From Cordylochernes scorpioides (taxonomy: Eukaryota; Arthropoda; Arachnida; Pseudoscorpiones; Chernetidae), in the NCBI GenBank assembly GCA_030710605.1, contig CP092865.1:142690682-142754681 (forward strand): 64,000 nucleotides of DNA. Reading direction: 5' to 3'. The notes beneath the pieces are model-generated. The model made no database searches. It worked only from the letters and a program-made list of their open reading frames with translations, and was not told the DNA's origin. Shown piece by piece: positions 33,078 through 45,994 of this stretch (position 1 is its first letter; every line of letters begins with the position of its first letter). Made by a program: the position numbers and the translations under genes.

Positions 33078-33411
33078 TGTTGCACCAGGTTGCGGCTTGG
33101 CAGACTCTTCAGCCTTGATTCTCTCCTGTGCTGGGTCTTGCATCTTACCAGAGCGTGTTTCAACCATCCTACAACTTTATAAAAGGGAATAACGAGATAA
33201 GTCTTCTTTAAGTAGCCTCCAGAATCCCTTCTTTATTTTCTCACATCAAAGAGAGCAGTGAAGTCACACGTGTACCTAAATACAAATGATGATAATCTAA
33301 ATAATCTGTTTTAAATAAATATCATATAATAAAAAATAAATAAATATATAATTTAAATTTCAAATATATTAAAAATAATATAAGAAATACGCCATTAATC
33401 ATGATGTAACA
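33078..33411 (-). repeat. H1 3' LTR
   Basis: 334 bp, TG...CA ends, carrying a second copy of the first 30 gag codons, which here read out into G sequence. AATAAA-type signals are present on the minus strand. Confidence 0.92.
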
Positions 33412-36400
33412 CTTCCCCCTCTCCAGAGGTCGTCACGTCCTCGTGATTGACCTCATAAATTCTTTCAAAATAGGGTTTGATTCTTGAGACATGGACAATC
33501 AATGGGTCTTGGCCAGGATTATCTTTTGGTTCAATTAAGTAATTTACGTTGGACAGCTTCTTTAATATTCTATATGGGCCAAAATAGTTTCTCAGTAGTT
33601 TCTCACACTTTCCTATTTTCCTAATTGGTGTCCAAACTGCTACTAATTCCCCTGGTTCGTAGCTTCTTTCCATGTGTTTCTTGTCATAGTTCTTTTTCAT
33701 TCTTTCTTGAGTCTTTATTGTGTTGTTAATAACTAATTTTCTTGTTCTGTTTATTTTGTCTAAGTGATGTTTTATGTATTCATCATAATCATCCTTGTCA
33801 ATGTCCACCGAGATATTCCTGTCGTCCAAAAAAGACGTGGGTTCTCTTCCAAACATCAGGAAAAAGGGAGAATATCCTGTGGTTTCCTGAATTGTAGTAT
33901 TGTAAGCGTGAGTGATGAATGGGAGTATTTCGTCCCAATTCTTCTGATCAGTGTTCACATACATACTGAGCATATTGATCAATGTTCTATTTAACCGCTC
34001 TTTCAATCCATTAGTCTGGGGATGATAGCTCGTTGTGAAGCAATGTTTAATCTTGCACGTTTTCATCACCTCTTTCATTAAATTACTGGTAAATTGAGAG
34101 CCTCTGTCACTAATAAGATATTGTGGGGCTCCGTGCCGGAGAAAAATATCCTCTACTAGAAATTTTGAAACTTCTTTCACTGTTGCTTCCGAGACTGCTT
34201 TTGTTTCTGCATATCTAGTGTAGTAGTCCGTCAGCACGATTATCCATTTTTTCCTGTTTTTCGTAGATGGCAATGGACCAACAAAGTCAATTCCAATTCT
34301 TTCGAAAGGAAAGTTGGCTGGGGGAATGGGCTGTAGTAGTCCAGAAGGTAATTGGTTTGAGCCTTTTCTACTTTGGCAAAGGTGACACGTCTTAACGAAC
34401 TCTGAGACATCCTTTAGCATGGATGGCCAAAAGTATTTACTCTTTATTCGGTACATGGTTCTGGCGACACCCAGATGGCCATTCGACATATGATTGTGAT
34501 ATTATTTCATAATTTCTCTCTTTTTCTTCTCTGGAACCACAAGCAACCACGCCCTGCCTTCAGGGTTCGGGTTTTTCTTAAAGAGGCATCCATCTTCTAC
34601 TTTAAAGTTTTGCGCAATTGATCGCTTGCTTCCATTAAGGTTTTTCTTAACACTTTCGATAAACTTATCCTCTTCGTCTGTTATTTGATTTAAAAATAGC
34701 CTTTCAAAATCCTGATCCCATTCAGTTTCTGGTAAGGGTCCCCTAGATAAGCCATCGGCGTCCAGATGCTTCTTTCCTGATTTATGTATTATATCGAAGT
34801 CATATTCTTGAATTTTCAATGCCCATCTTGCCAATCGACCTGTTGGATCCTTCAAGTTTTTGAGCCAGCATAAGGCGTGATGGTCTGTTACTATTTTAAA
34901 GTGTCTTCCATAAAGGTAGGGTCGTAATTTTGACATTGACCAGACAACGGCCAGACATTCTTTTTCAGTGGTTGAATAATTTTGCTCCGCTTTACTTAGG
35001 GTACGACTCAAATATGAGATCACCTTCTCTTCACCACCGATGTCTTGGACAAGTGTTGCACCTATGCCGATGTTGGACGCATCAGTATGAACATAAGTAG
35101 GTGCATTTGGATTGAAGTGACCTAAAATTGGTGGACTTAATAGTGCTGTTTTTAGGGTTTGTCCAGGTAAATGATACACTTTTTTTATAAGGTTGGTCAA
35201 AGGGTCAGCAATTTTTGAGAAGTCTTTGATAAATTTTCTATAATATGAACACATTCCCAAAAAGGATTGTACTTCTTTGACCTTTTTGGGCCGAGGAAAA
35301 TTTCTGACAGCTTTGATGTTATGTTCCGCGGGTTTTATACCATGTTTGCTCGTTATATAGCCGAGAATCTCCAATTCTTCAAAAGCAAATCGGCATTTTT
35401 TGTCGTTTAACCTTAAATTAGATTCACGAAAACATCTAAAAACAGCTTCAAGTCTTTTGAGGTGCGTTGGAAAATCCGGGCTATATATGATAACATCATC
35501 CAGATAACACAAACAAATTTTCCATCTCAGATTCCCAAGCATATTCTCCATATTTCTCTCAAAGGTAGCAGGCGCGTTACAAAGTCCAAAAGGCATCACG
35601 TTGAATTCATATAATCCATGCGCTGTAGTGAAAGCTGTTTTCTCTTTGTCTCTTTCTTCGACTTCAACTTGCCAATATCCAGATCTGAGGTCTATTGCTG
35701 AGAAGTGTGTAGATCCTTGGAGAGTATCCATAACTTCGTCTATTCTAGGGATCGGATAGACATCTTTTACTGTCACATTATTCAGTTTTCTGTAGTCCAC
35801 ACAAAATCTGTATTTACCATCTCGCTTCTTGACCAATATTACTGGAAAAGACCAGGGGCTAGAAGATGGCCTAATTATGCCTTCTGTAAGCATCTCGTCA
35901 ATTTGCTCTTTTATAATATCTCGTTCTTTAGCACTTACCTGGTAAGGCTTGTGTTTAATTGGCTTCGCGTCTTCTGTGTCTATCCGATGTTTTGCCAAAT
36001 TGGTTCTCCCTAATCTCGACGAAAAAAGATCTCCATACCTTTCTAAAACTTGTTTTAACTCCTTCTGTTCCTTTGGTGAAAGATTTTCGTTTATTTGGAA
36101 TCTAGGTTCTTCGTTCTCTTCTACCTCTCTTTCTCGACTCACATTTATTTTCGCTGGACTACTTCCAAAAGCCAATGTTTGGTTTTTCATTATTTTTAAC
36201 AGTCGAGGATACGGATTAGTTATCCAGATGTGTGTTTCCCTATTTATAACATTGATCAAGCTTCTTGCTAGACGAAGTCCATTTGTTTGAAACATTTTGC
36301 TGCTCTCCTCGATAATATATTCTCCATCCTCTGTTTCTACCAATGCCTTGATCAATTTAATGGAATATTCCGGTACAATGGAATCCTTGGCACTCTTTAT

Positions 36401-36832
36401 TTTCAACATTTCAAAATTGATGTCGTCATGATTATTCGTCAAATCGTATTTTATAGTTTCTTGCTTACAATCTATTTTTGCGTTCATTTTCTTAAGGAAA
36501 TCTCTCCCAAGAATTAATGTCCGTAAATGCGTTTTCAATATCACAAAGTTGTGTGATAATGTTTCGTCATCAATTTTTATATTTAAAAATATACTTCCTA
36601 CCATGTCCAATTTTTTTCCATCGGGTCCTGCACAAATTTTTGCGAGTTTACTTATACCATGGCCTGTATCGAGGGCCGTTCTGAGGTCGACCACTGAGAG
36701 GTCAGCACCTGTATCAACCAAAGCTTCAAAAGTCCCTATCTTGTCCACATTAATTTTTAATTTGTATTTAGGGTCCTACTTCTTGATTCCGTTTATGGTC
36801 GACTTGCTTTGATTGACAGATTCAGGCGCGAC
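33395..36832 (-). pseudogene. pol: H1 Pol: protease, RT, RNase H, integrase
   Basis: Pol follows gag by a -1 shift. Protease has VDTGADLSVVD. RT has FCVDYRKLNNV, IDLRSGYWQV, MPFGLCNAPATFE and the catalytic YLDDVIIYS. RNase H has HTDASNIGIGATL, TEKECLAVVW and VTDHHALCWL. Integrase has the HHCC zinc site, IDFVGPLP, LISDRGSQFTS and TNGLKERLNR. Lesions relative to H2: TAG at 36776-36778 in the gag-pol linker, TAA at 34502-34504 before integrase, and a rearranged 20-odd-base deletion in the RT connection near 35160 (KKVYHLPGQT). These inactivate the copy. H2 lacks all three. Confidence 0.92.
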
Positions 36833-36834
36833 GC

Positions 36835-37983
36835 TTAGTTTAAATCTTCCAACACGGAATATCTATTCCGGGTAGGAATATTTGTCTGTGTGCTATGACA
36901 TACATCAGCATAAAGCCGAGGTCCTGATTTCTCTGATATTTCATTCATTTGGCATTTCTCTTCGACCTTCTCTTGGGTATCTGCTGGATCCTCTTCTAGG
37001 ATTCTTATAAACTTGACCCTACAATAACGGGCCACGTGCCCTGGCTTGTTACATTTAAAGCAGATTGGTCTTCCATCTTCCGTCCTATTTTTGCTCACTT
37101 CTTGGCTTTTATTGTAGGTGTTTCTCTGAAGGTTTGGTTTCGGCACAAAGTTAGGATTATAAGGACGTCTAGGGGTAGAGGGCTGGGGAAAGTTGTTTCG
37201 ATACTGTCTGGGAGTAGGAGGGGAGTCGTTCTTGTAATTATTGGAAACAGGGGCTTGGGGCCTGGAAGGGGTCTGGTAGTTTCGTGTGGCAGTCGGCGGC
37301 ACGTACCTCGATTGTTGTTGGGGTCTAGAATAGCGTGGACCGTTATATAGGTTTCTGGATTTCTCCACACGTTCCCGATACTTCTTTCCAAAAGAATCCA
37401 TTTTCTTGCACACGACAAGAAGGTCATCGGTCGTTTTAGGGGGGTTCAAGTAGAGCGCGAATGAGTACTCTTTTTTCAGTCCTCCAATAACATGTTCAAT
37501 TTTTGTTTCTTCTTCCATTGCGGGGTCAACCTTGTTGCACAACACTAGAATGTCTTCCGCGAACCTGATTGCTGGTTCATTCCAGTGTTGCATTCTGTTG
37601 AGCTTCATTCTAAGTTCTTCTTTATTCGCGTCCAAAGAAAAATCCTGAATGAGGCGGATTTTAATATTTTCCCAGCTCGTGAAACTAGCTTTGTGTAAAT
37701 TCAACCAGGTTTTAGCGCTTCCCGTCATGTTCATGGCGGCATAACGAGATATAATGTAGTCTGCCCAATGGTACAGGAAGCCAATTTCTTCAAGAGATTC
37801 AATCCATGGGCGAGGGTCTTCTGTTCCATCATACTTGGGGATGTCGATGTTGGGATTCAGGACAACTGGGTCGGAACTAGCATCTCTACCAATTGTTGCA
37901 CCAGGTTGCGGCTTGGCAGACTCTTCAGCCTTGATTCTCTCCTGTGCTGGGTCTTGCATCTTACCAGAGCGTGTTTCAACCAT
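36835..37983 (-). CDS. gag: H1 Gag
   Basis: An intact 382-residue Gag. The ATG (37981-37983) lies inside the 5' LTR; the first 30 codons (MVETRSGKMQ...) are LTR sequence and codon 31 begins the internal region. Residues about 50-210 form a capsid-like helical domain (YDGTEDPRPWIESLEEIGF, RFAEDILVLCNKVDP), followed by a Pro/Arg/Asn-rich linker and one zinc knuckle CFKCNKPGHVARYC near residue 318. It ends SVLEDLN at the slippery site. H2 gag is the same protein with a frameshift, so this copy could supply Gag. Confidence 0.92.
   Translation of the reverse strand: MVETRSGKMQDPAQERIKAEESAKPQPGATIGRDASSDPVVLNPNIDIPKYDGTEDPRPWIESLEEIGFLYHWADYIISRYAAMNMTGSAKTWLNLHKASFTSWENIKIRLIQDFSLDANKEELRMKLNRMQHWNEPAIRFAEDILVLCNKVDPAMEEETKIEHVIGGLKKEYSFALYLNPPKTTDDLLVVCKKMDSFGKKYRERVEKSRNLYNGPRYSRPQQQSRYVPPTATRNYQTPSRPQAPVSNNYKNDSPPTPRQYRNNFPQPSTPRRPYNPNFVPKPNLQRNTYNKSQEVSKNRTEDGRPICFKCNKPGHVARYCRVKFIRILEEDPADTQEKVEEKCQMNEISEKSGPRLYADVCHSTQTNIPTRNRYSVLEDLN
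36838..36844 (-). promoter_or_regulatory. H1 gag-pol -1 frameshift heptamer
   Basis: The minus strand reads T TTA AAC in gag frame, followed at once by TAA. This is the X XXY YYZ form of a -1 slippery site. Pol is open in the -1 frame from this point. The same arrangement is kept in H2. Confidence 0.75.
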
Positions 37984-38227
37984 CCTACAACTTTATAAAA
38001 GGCAATAACGAGATAAGTCTTCTTTAAGTAGCCTCCAGAATCCCTTCTTTATTTTCTCACATCAAAGAGAGCAGTGAAGTCACACGTGTACCTAAATACA
38101 AATGATGATAATCTAAATAATCTGTTTTAAATAAATATAATAGAATAAAAAATAAATAAATATATAATTTAAATTTCAAATATATTAAAAATAATATAAG
38201 AAATACGCCATTAATCATGATGTAACA
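37894..38227 (-). repeat. H1 5' LTR
   Basis: 334 bp. The next internal bases are ATTGGTAGAGATGC, so TGGTAGAGATGC, starting two bases after the LTR, is the probable primer-binding site and is itself gag coding sequence. Confidence 0.92.
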
Positions 38228-38231
38228 ATAT

Positions 38232-38651
38232 AATAAAGGCAATTGGCCTTAGTGAAAAAATTGTGTTGTGCGTGCGCGTGACTAGATTGGCATGTTGGCA
38301 ATTGGTTTTTGACCAATGGATGCGCGCATTGGGTGCCATGTGCGGAAGGCTTGTGTGCGTTTTGAGCCCTTTGTGACTCCGCTTGGCATTCCCAATAGGC
38401 GCATTCATTGGGTAAATGAGTAAAGTGGTAGGTGGTTGGGAGCAAAGGGGCGGCAAGTTGGAACATAGTGCCTTGGCTAAAGTTTATTGTTATTTTAAAA
38501 TTTCGGAGGGTATTTATACCGAGAATTCCAAATGGTAGAGGTGCTTCCACCACATGGAAATTCTCTTTTTTGGTTAATTTACCTATTGTCAAGGGGAGGG
38601 TTATTTGGCCTATGGTCTGTACAACACTGTTTATGGCCTGTAGTTCTATGG
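38232..38651 (-). pseudogene. pol: Gypsy G protease C-terminal part and linker
   Basis: Minus-strand frame with KKENFHVVEAPLPFGILG and IFGxNxL-like LGINTLRNFKITINF, the C-terminal half of a retropepsin, then a His/Thr/Gln-rich linker that resumes beyond H1 at 33073. On its other side it resumes beyond NLR2 at 49087. It therefore marks both insertion points exactly. Confidence 0.7.
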
Positions 38652-38902
38652 ACTGTTTTTTACAACAACAACAACAACAACAAAGCCTTTATTGAGGACC
38701 TCTCGTCCTATACAGGATTCGCCAGTTTACAGAGTAAGAGAAGAGAACTAATAATGCAGAGAGAAACCCACATGTAGTAGGTATAGTATTTTCTACACTG
38801 TGACTATATACAACAGCAGCAACAAGCCTTTTACTGGTCTACGTCATTCTAATTCTGACATAGATTATTTGCATATAATTATTTACATCAATTAGATTAT
38901 GT

Positions 38903-41900
38903 TTATAGCCTCCTCTTCTCTTCAGCCGTCTTCCAAAATTTGAACAACGCTAAAGCTCCAGCTCTGTTTCTCACCACCTCATTCAACAGGAGCTCCAAAG
39001 AGAGTCCCTCGAGGCCTATTTCACTGAGGAGCACTTCTCGTTCGTCTTTCAGCCCCATACATGAGAGTAAATGGTGATGTAGCCCCGGCTCCATTCTTGT
39101 CCCGCAAATCTCGTATGTCCATCCGTCTGTTTTAAATATTCTGGTGCGATCATCAGCAAAGAGCACCGATAGGATTCTCAGTCCGGCAATACACCGTTTA
39201 ACCCGGAGCGGGAAATCGCTGGACAGATAGTGTTCCGGTAATGGAGTTGAGCAGATGTTTTTATAGTGGTGGTATAGTCTTGAATTTATTATTCTTGTGT
39301 GATCCTTTTGCAGAGATTGGTCTATTTCAGTCCTGATTATGTAGGGAATTTCTCTTTGTAATGTTCTATAGTCTGTGCAGCAATTCAGCCATTGAAATCC
39401 GGTGTTGTTTAAAATATTAACTATACTTCCCGTGAAACCTATATATTTTTCGTTGCATTTGAGATTTCCCACAGCTGGGTCAAGCAGAGCAGCGGCAGTC
39501 TAGTTTCACCCATTCCCAGCTTTCTCAACCAAAAACTTAAGGTAAGTTTCAAGACTGTAACGCTGAGTGACACTCTTCCCAATTCTATCCTGAGCATGTA
39601 TCCGGGGGTGTATCTTCGTAGATTTAGATATCTTCGCATAAATGAGTCCTGAATTTGATCAACAATTAATGTATGCTCATTTGCCCAAACAGGTGCCGCG
39701 TATAGCAGGGTTGATAAAACCATCGCGTCAAGAAGTTTCATAGAAGATTTAAGAGAGTTCATCTTAGACCTGGTCAGAATAGGCCATACCGCACCACTGG
39801 CAGCGAGAGCTTTACCCTTATAGTATAATGCGGCTTGCTTAAAAGAGTTTGTTGAGGTGAGTGGATATCCTAGATACTTGTATCTTTCCGTGACATTCAG
39901 TGTTTGTTGTCCCCAATACCATTTATCGGATTTTAAGCGCTTCCCACCATTGCGAAATACCATTATTTTTTATTTGTTTTCGTTCAGCGTTAGCATATTT
40001 TCCTCAAAATATTTTCGTATCATATTGATTTTAACTGCAAATTGTTCTTAGATTCGCCTATCAGTACAATATCATCTGCATATAGTAACAAATGGATATT
40101 TCCATGCTTTGGCAGATAAATATCAGGTATATCCAAGCAGTCAAAAGTACTAATTAGGTCGTTAATAAAAAGTATGAATAAGTAAGGAGATAGTGGTTCA
40201 CCCTGTAACACTCCTGATTTTATTTTAATAAATTCAGTGAATGAATTGTTCCAATTCACCGCAGCTGTCATGTTTTCGTAGTAATTCTTAATTAGATTTA
40301 TAAATCGGAAATTCAATCCGATGTCTAACAGTTTTTTTCCATAGGAGAGCTTGAGGCACCGTATCAAAAGCCTTTTTAAGATCGATAAAGAAAGCGTAGA
40401 ACTTTCGTCTTTTACGTCTGTTTGGTTAAAAATGTATGTTTTATTCTTATTTGTTATTAATTGTTAATTATTGTATAAATTGTTGTTAAATATTATTCAT
40501 TGATGTTATTCTATTCTTTATTGTTAATTTATATAATTCATTGTTTTACATAATTAATTCTTTATTATTTTATTTTAATCTGTATATATTTTCATTGATT
40601 CGGCAACAGTGTGTTGTCGACATATTGTTTGTTTACTCGTCAATCAGTCTAGTTTAAATCAGCCATAAAATTCATGAAGCTTATTCAAAGATTCATTAAA
40701 TTCAAAGGTTCCTTGATCATTTTGCGTGGAGTTTCCTTTACTCAATTCTACAGAATCAATTCAAATTATTCATCGCAGTACCTTAGCTCATAGAATTTGA
40801 GCTCGGTAGTTATCGCGAACACAACGTCTAAGTGTTAATTGGATTAGTGAGACTAAAGTAAAAATATGATCCTGGCATGAATATTCTTTTCTGAAACCCG
40901 CTTGATTTTCTGGTATAATTGCTCTATTTTCGGTCCAGTTGCTTAGCCGTATTTTCAGTATTGATGAGAAAAGCTTAGCGAGGTTGCTTAGAAGTGCTAT
41001 TCCCTGATAATTGTGAGGATTGTCGGTATCACCATTTTTAAAAATGGGATGTATAATTGTTTTGCACCAAGTTGTTGGAAATTGACCAGTTTTTAGAACT
41101 CAATTGTAAATATCTTTTAAGGCAGTCAAATAAGCTTGAGGCAAGGCTTTTATAGCTTCATTAGGAATATTATCAAGTCCACAAGCCTTATTGCGCTTTC
41201 TCCTGAGCGATTTCTCCAGTTATCTCCGACAGGGATATCTCGGCCATTAACTCGTCGTCTGGCATCAGTATAACTCTTATGGACAAATCGTACTTGACTG
41301 GTGGCGAAGTCGCGAGAAGTTCAGTATAAAACTGTTGCCATTTTTTAATAGAAATGTTTCCGAGAGTTGTTCTTCTATTTTTAAACAGTGATAATGTTTT
41401 CCAAAAACTCGCAGAGTCCCTCACTTCCTTCAGCCTCTCTTGTATTTTAATATAGTAGGTTTTCTTTTTGCCTGTCAGAAGTGATGAGTATTTCTTTTTT
41501 AATAAAGCGTATGCCTTGCAGTCACCTTCACTTTTTGATCTTATGTAGATTTTAAGCTGAGATTTTAGAGCTTTTTTGTTAAGTAGCACTCACGGTCGAA
41601 CCAAGGTTTGGATTTAGGACCATCGAGTGTTATTACTACTTGCATACCAGCTGTATGCATTGCACTCCGGATTTGATTGGTGAAATTATAAGTTAGCATT
41701 TCAATCGGTGAATTCCAAGATCCTTGTATTGCGACTAGATTCTGTATGAAGGTAGTCTCTTTTTCGGATGCCCATTTGTACTTTTTAAAGGTACGAGGTG
41801 TAGAACTTTCAAGTTTCATTCCATCCAAATTGGAGTCCATTTTAATAACCATTGGCATATGATCCGAATATGGAAGTGGATTAATCAACAAATCAATTCT

Positions 41901-42204
41901 ATGTTCTAGGAGCGAATGAGAAACTATGCAGTAATCCACCACAGAGGAACCCCGTTCTGATATGTAGGTGTATTCCCCATTTTCATCATTCTTCGTTCTT
42001 CCATTAATAATTACCAGGAGGTTATCTTCAAGAAAATTTATAAATTGCACTGCATTAGGGGAAATTACCTCGTCTTTGGAGTTACGACTGGCATTTAAAG
42101 AGGTGGGCAGCATTAGTGGGTTGTGTAGGTATCCCTGTTATCCTGTGCGCGTGTTCAAATCACCAGCTAGTACAACTTCGTATCCCTCTGAAATTTTAAC
42201 TTCT
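38903..42204 (-). pseudogene. NLR2 ORF2: endonuclease C-terminus and RT
   Basis: The endonuclease end (41565-42113) has VVDYCIVSHSLL and PYSDHMPMVI with the SDH motif; LAGDLNTRTG lies just before it. The RT start follows through 41188-41589. RT motifs are spread over frames: IIPENQAGFRKEYSCQDHIF near 40900, AFFIDLKKAFDTVPQ near 40390 (one residue disturbed), SGVLQGEPLSPYLF and the catalytic LLYADDIVLIG (40020-40367), then a C-terminal domain in 39439-39963 and 38903-39472. Several frameshifts and the 405-bp solo LTR break it. Confidence 0.8.
40419..40823. mobile_element. Solo LTR inside NLR2 RT
   Basis: A 405-bp AT-rich segment beginning TGTTTGGTT and ending GCGAACACA, flanked by ACGTC at 40414-40418 and 40824-40828. 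Skipping it brings the two halves of RT back into register. TG...CA ends plus a 5-bp duplication are those of a solo LTR. I found no other copy in the window. Confidence 0.8.
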
Positions 42205-42208
42205 ATAC

Positions 42209-42547
42209 TGTTGCACCAGGTTGCGGCTTGGCAGACTCTTCAGCCTTGATTCTCTCCTGTGCTGGGTCTTGCATCTTACCAGAGCGTGTTTCAACCATCC
42301 TACAAATTTATAAAAGGGAATAATGTGTGAGATAAGTCTACTTTATGTAGCCACCAGAATCCTTTATTTATTTTCTCACATCAAAGAGAGCAGTGAAGTC
42401 ACAGTGTACCTAAATACAAATGATGATAATCTAAAAATAATCTGTTTTAAATAAATATCATAGAATATAAAAATAAATAAATATATAATTTAAATTTCAA
42501 AATATTAAAAATAATATAATAAATACGCCATTAATCATGATGTAACA
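42209..42547 (-). repeat. H2 3' LTR
   Basis: 339 bp, same structure as the H1 LTRs but with several indels relative to them (for example GGGAATAATGTGTGAG on the plus strand). Confidence 0.92.
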
Positions 42548-45500
42548 CTTCCCCCTCTCCAGAGGTCGTCACGTCCTCGTGAGTTACCTCATCAATTCTC
42601 TCAAAATAGGGTTTGAGTCTTGAGACATGGACAATCAATGGGTCTTGGCCAGGATTATCTTTCGGCTCAATTAAGTAATTTACGTTAGACAGCTTCTTTA
42701 ATATTCGATATGGGCCAAAATATTTTCTCAATAGTTTTTCGCATTTTCCGATTTTCCTGACTGGTGTCCAAACTGCCACTAAATGTCCTGGTTCATAGAT
42801 TTTCTCATTGTGTTTTTTGTCATAGTTTCTTTTCATTCTTTCCTGAGTCTTCTCTGTGTTGTTAATGACTACCTGTCTCGTCCTTGCTATTTTATCTAAG
42901 TAGTTTTCTATATATTCGTCGTAATCGTCCATGTTACTGTCCGTTGGGATATTCTCGTCGTCTAAGAGGGACATGGGTTCCCTTCCAAACAACAGGAAAA
43001 ATGGAGAGTAGCCTGTGGTTTCTTGAATCGTGGTATTATACGCGTGGGTGATAAAAGGGAGGATTTCATCCCAGTTCTTTTGGTCTGTGTTCACATACAT
43101 GCTGATCATATTGATTAAAGTTCTATTTAGCCGTTCCGTTAGTCCGTTAGTCTGGGGGTGGTAGCTCGTTGTGAAGCAGTGTTTCACTTTGCACATTTTC
43201 ATTACCTCCTTCATCAAATTGCTAGTGAATTGTGAACCTCTATCGCTAATAAGAAATCTTGGGGCCCCGTGACGTAAAATAATATGTTCGATTAAAAATG
43301 TAGAGACTTCTTTCACGGTTGCTTCTGATACTGCCTTTGTTTCAGCATACTTGGTATAATAATCAGTCAACACAATTATCCACTTCCTTCTTCTTTTCGT
43401 TGATGGCAAGGGGCCAACAAAGTCAATTCCGATTCTTTCAAAAGGGTAGTTAGCTGGGGGAATAGGTTGTAGAAGTCCAGAAGGCAAGTGATTTGAACCT
43501 TTCCGACTTTGGCAAAGATGGCACGTCTTTACAAATTCTGAAACATCTTTCAACATGGAAGGCCAATAGTATTTATTCTTCAATCGGTAAGTGGTTCTGG
43601 CGACGCCCAGATGGCCATTCAGCATATGGTTGTGGTATTCACTCATGACTTCCTTCCTTCTCTTCTTTGGCACTACCAGCAACCATGCCCTACCTTCAGG
43701 ATTTGGATTTTTCTTGTAGAGACACCCATTTTCTTCTTTGAAGTTCTGTGTAATTGAACGCTTGTTTCCACTAAGGTTCTCCTTAATATTCTCAATAAAA
43801 TCATCCTTTTCGTCTATTATTTGATTCAGAAATAGTCTTTCATAATCTTCGTCCCATTCGTTTTCAGGTAAGGGTCCTCTAGATAGACCATCAGCGTCCA
43901 GATGTTTTTTACCCGATTTATGTATGATTTCGAAATTATATTCCTGAATCTTCAGTGCCCATCGTGCTAATCGGCCGGTCGGATCTTTCAGATTCTTAAG
44001 CCAGCATAGTGCGTGATGATCAGTTACGATTTTGAAGTGCCTTCCATATAGGTAGGGTCGTAACTTGGACATTGACCACACAACAGCTAGACATTCTTTT
44101 TCGGTAGTCGAATAATTTTGCTCAGGTTTGCTCAGTGTTCGACTTAAATATGAGATAACTTTTTCTTTATCGCCGAACTTTTGGACTAATGTTGCACCCA
44201 GGCCGATGTTAGATGCGTCAGTATGAATGTAAGTAATTGCATTCGGGTCAAAGTGCCCTAAGATTGGAGGATTTATCAATGCTACTTTAAGGGTTTGAAA
44301 TGCTTTCTCTTGATTTTCTGTCCAGGTAAAAGGTACATTCTTTTTTATAAGACTGGTTAATGGATCGGCAATTTTTGAAAAACCTTTGATAAATTTTCTA
44401 TAATATGAGCACATTCCTAAAAATGATTGAACTTCTTTTATCTTTTTGGGCCGAGGAAAATCTCTAATAGCCTTGATATTATGCTCCGCTGGTTTTATAC
44501 CATGTTGATTAGTTATATGGCCAAGAATCTCCAGTTCTTCGAAAGCAAATTGGCATTTTTTGTTGTTCAATTTTAAATTAGCCTCGCGAAAACATTTTAA
44601 AACAGCTTCTATTCTTTTGAGATGTGTTGAAAAATCCGAGCTATAAATGATTACGTCATCTAGATAACATACGCAAATTTGCCATCTAAGATTACCAAGC
44701 ATATTTTCCATGTTCCTCTCAAATGTAGCAGGGGCATTGCATAGACCAAAGGGCATTACGTTGAACTCATATAGGCCATGTGCTGTAGTGAAGGCTGTCT
44801 TTTCTTTATCTTTCTCCTCAACCTCTACTTGCCAATATCCTGATTTAAGGTCAATTGCTGAAAAGTATTTGGATCCTTGAAGTGTATCCAATACTTCATC
44901 AATTCTGGGAATTGGGTAAACATCCTTCACTGTTACATCATTCAATTTTCTGTAGTCAACGCAAAATCTGTACTTACCATCTCGCTTCTTGACCAAGATT
45001 ACAGGGAAGGACCATGGACTCGAGGATGGTCTAATTATGCCGTCTCTGAGCATTTCATCAATTTGTTCTTTTATGATTTCTCGCTCTTTCGCGCTCACCC
45101 TATACGGCTTGTGTTTGATCGGTTTCGCGCCTTCTGTATCGATCCGATGTTTCGCTAAGTTGGATCTTCCTAATCCCGACGAAAACAAATCCTCGTACCT
45201 TTCCAAAACTTGTTTCAATTGCTCCTTTTCCGTATATGCTAAATTTTCGTTTATCTGAAATTGGGGTTCTTCATGCTCTTTTTGTTCACTTTCTTCCATA
45301 AGATTCACTTCGGCTGGCTGGCTTCCAAAGCACAATGTTTGGTTTTTTAATATTTTTAATGGTCGAGGGTAAGGGTTTGTTATCCAGATATATGTTTCCT
45401 TATTCACAACATTTATTAAGCTTCTCGCTAGTCGAAGTCCATTTGTTTGAAACATTTTATGGTTCTCCTCGATGATGTATTCGCCATCCTCTGCTTCTAC

Positions 45501-45994
45501 AAATGCATTAATCAATTTAATAGAAAGTTCTGGTATAATGGCATCCTTTGCACTTTTTATTTTCTTCTGTTGATATTTGATTACGTCACGATTTTCTGTC
45601 AGGTCATATTTGATTATTTCACGCTGACAATCAATTTTTGCGTTCATTTTCTTAAGAAAATCACGTCCAAGTATAAATATTCGCAAATGTGTTCTCATTA
45701 TCACAAATTGATGTGTAATTGTTTTGTCATCAAATTTTATATTTAAAATAATATTTCCTACGATATCTAATTCTTTGCCATCGGGTCCGGAGCACATTTT
45801 ATCAGGATTTATTATTTCAAGACCTGTGTTAAGAGCTGTACTAAGGTCGACCACTGAAAGATCGGCGCCTGTATCAATCAAAGCTTCGCAGATACCGATT
45901 CTATCCACGTTAATGTTCATTTTATATTTGGGGTCTAACTTTTTAATTCCATTTATGGTCGACTTGCTTTGATTGACGGACTCAGGCGCGATGT
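42531..45994 (-). CDS. pol: H2 Pol, intact polyprotein
   Basis: A full Pol frame: 1129 codons from the first ATG (45918-45920), and open to the slippery site at 45998-46004. Protease IDTGADLSVVD; RT FCVDYRKLNDV, IDLKSGYWQVEV, MPFGLCNAPATFE and YLDDVIIYS; RNase H HTDASNIGLGATL, TEKECLAVVW and VTDHHALCWL. Integrase has the HHCC zinc site (HNHMLNGHLG...CHLCQ), IDFVGPLP, ISDRGSQFTS and TNGLTERLNR, then KYFGPYRILKKLSNVNYLI. All catalytic residues I can check are present, so this is probably a functional Pol. Its stop lies inside the 3' LTR, 17 bp past the LTR boundary. Confidence 0.95.

Larger units (their letters stand above)
33078..38227 (-). mobile_element. Gypsy element H, copy 1 (H1)
   Basis: LTRs of 334 bp at 33078-33411 (3') and 37894-38227 (5') begin TGTTACATCATG and end CCTGGTGCAACA on the minus strand. 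ATAT duplication at 33074-33077 and 38228-38231. Internal gag and pol are near complete. The two LTRs differ at only about three positions by eye, so insertion was recent. It sits inside the G protease-RT linker, whose frame resumes across it. Confidence 0.95.

Noticed and set aside
32622-33167. 181-residue minus ORF beginning like H Gag
   Set aside because: It is the 30 LTR-borne gag codons of the H1 3' LTR reading into G linker sequence by chance.
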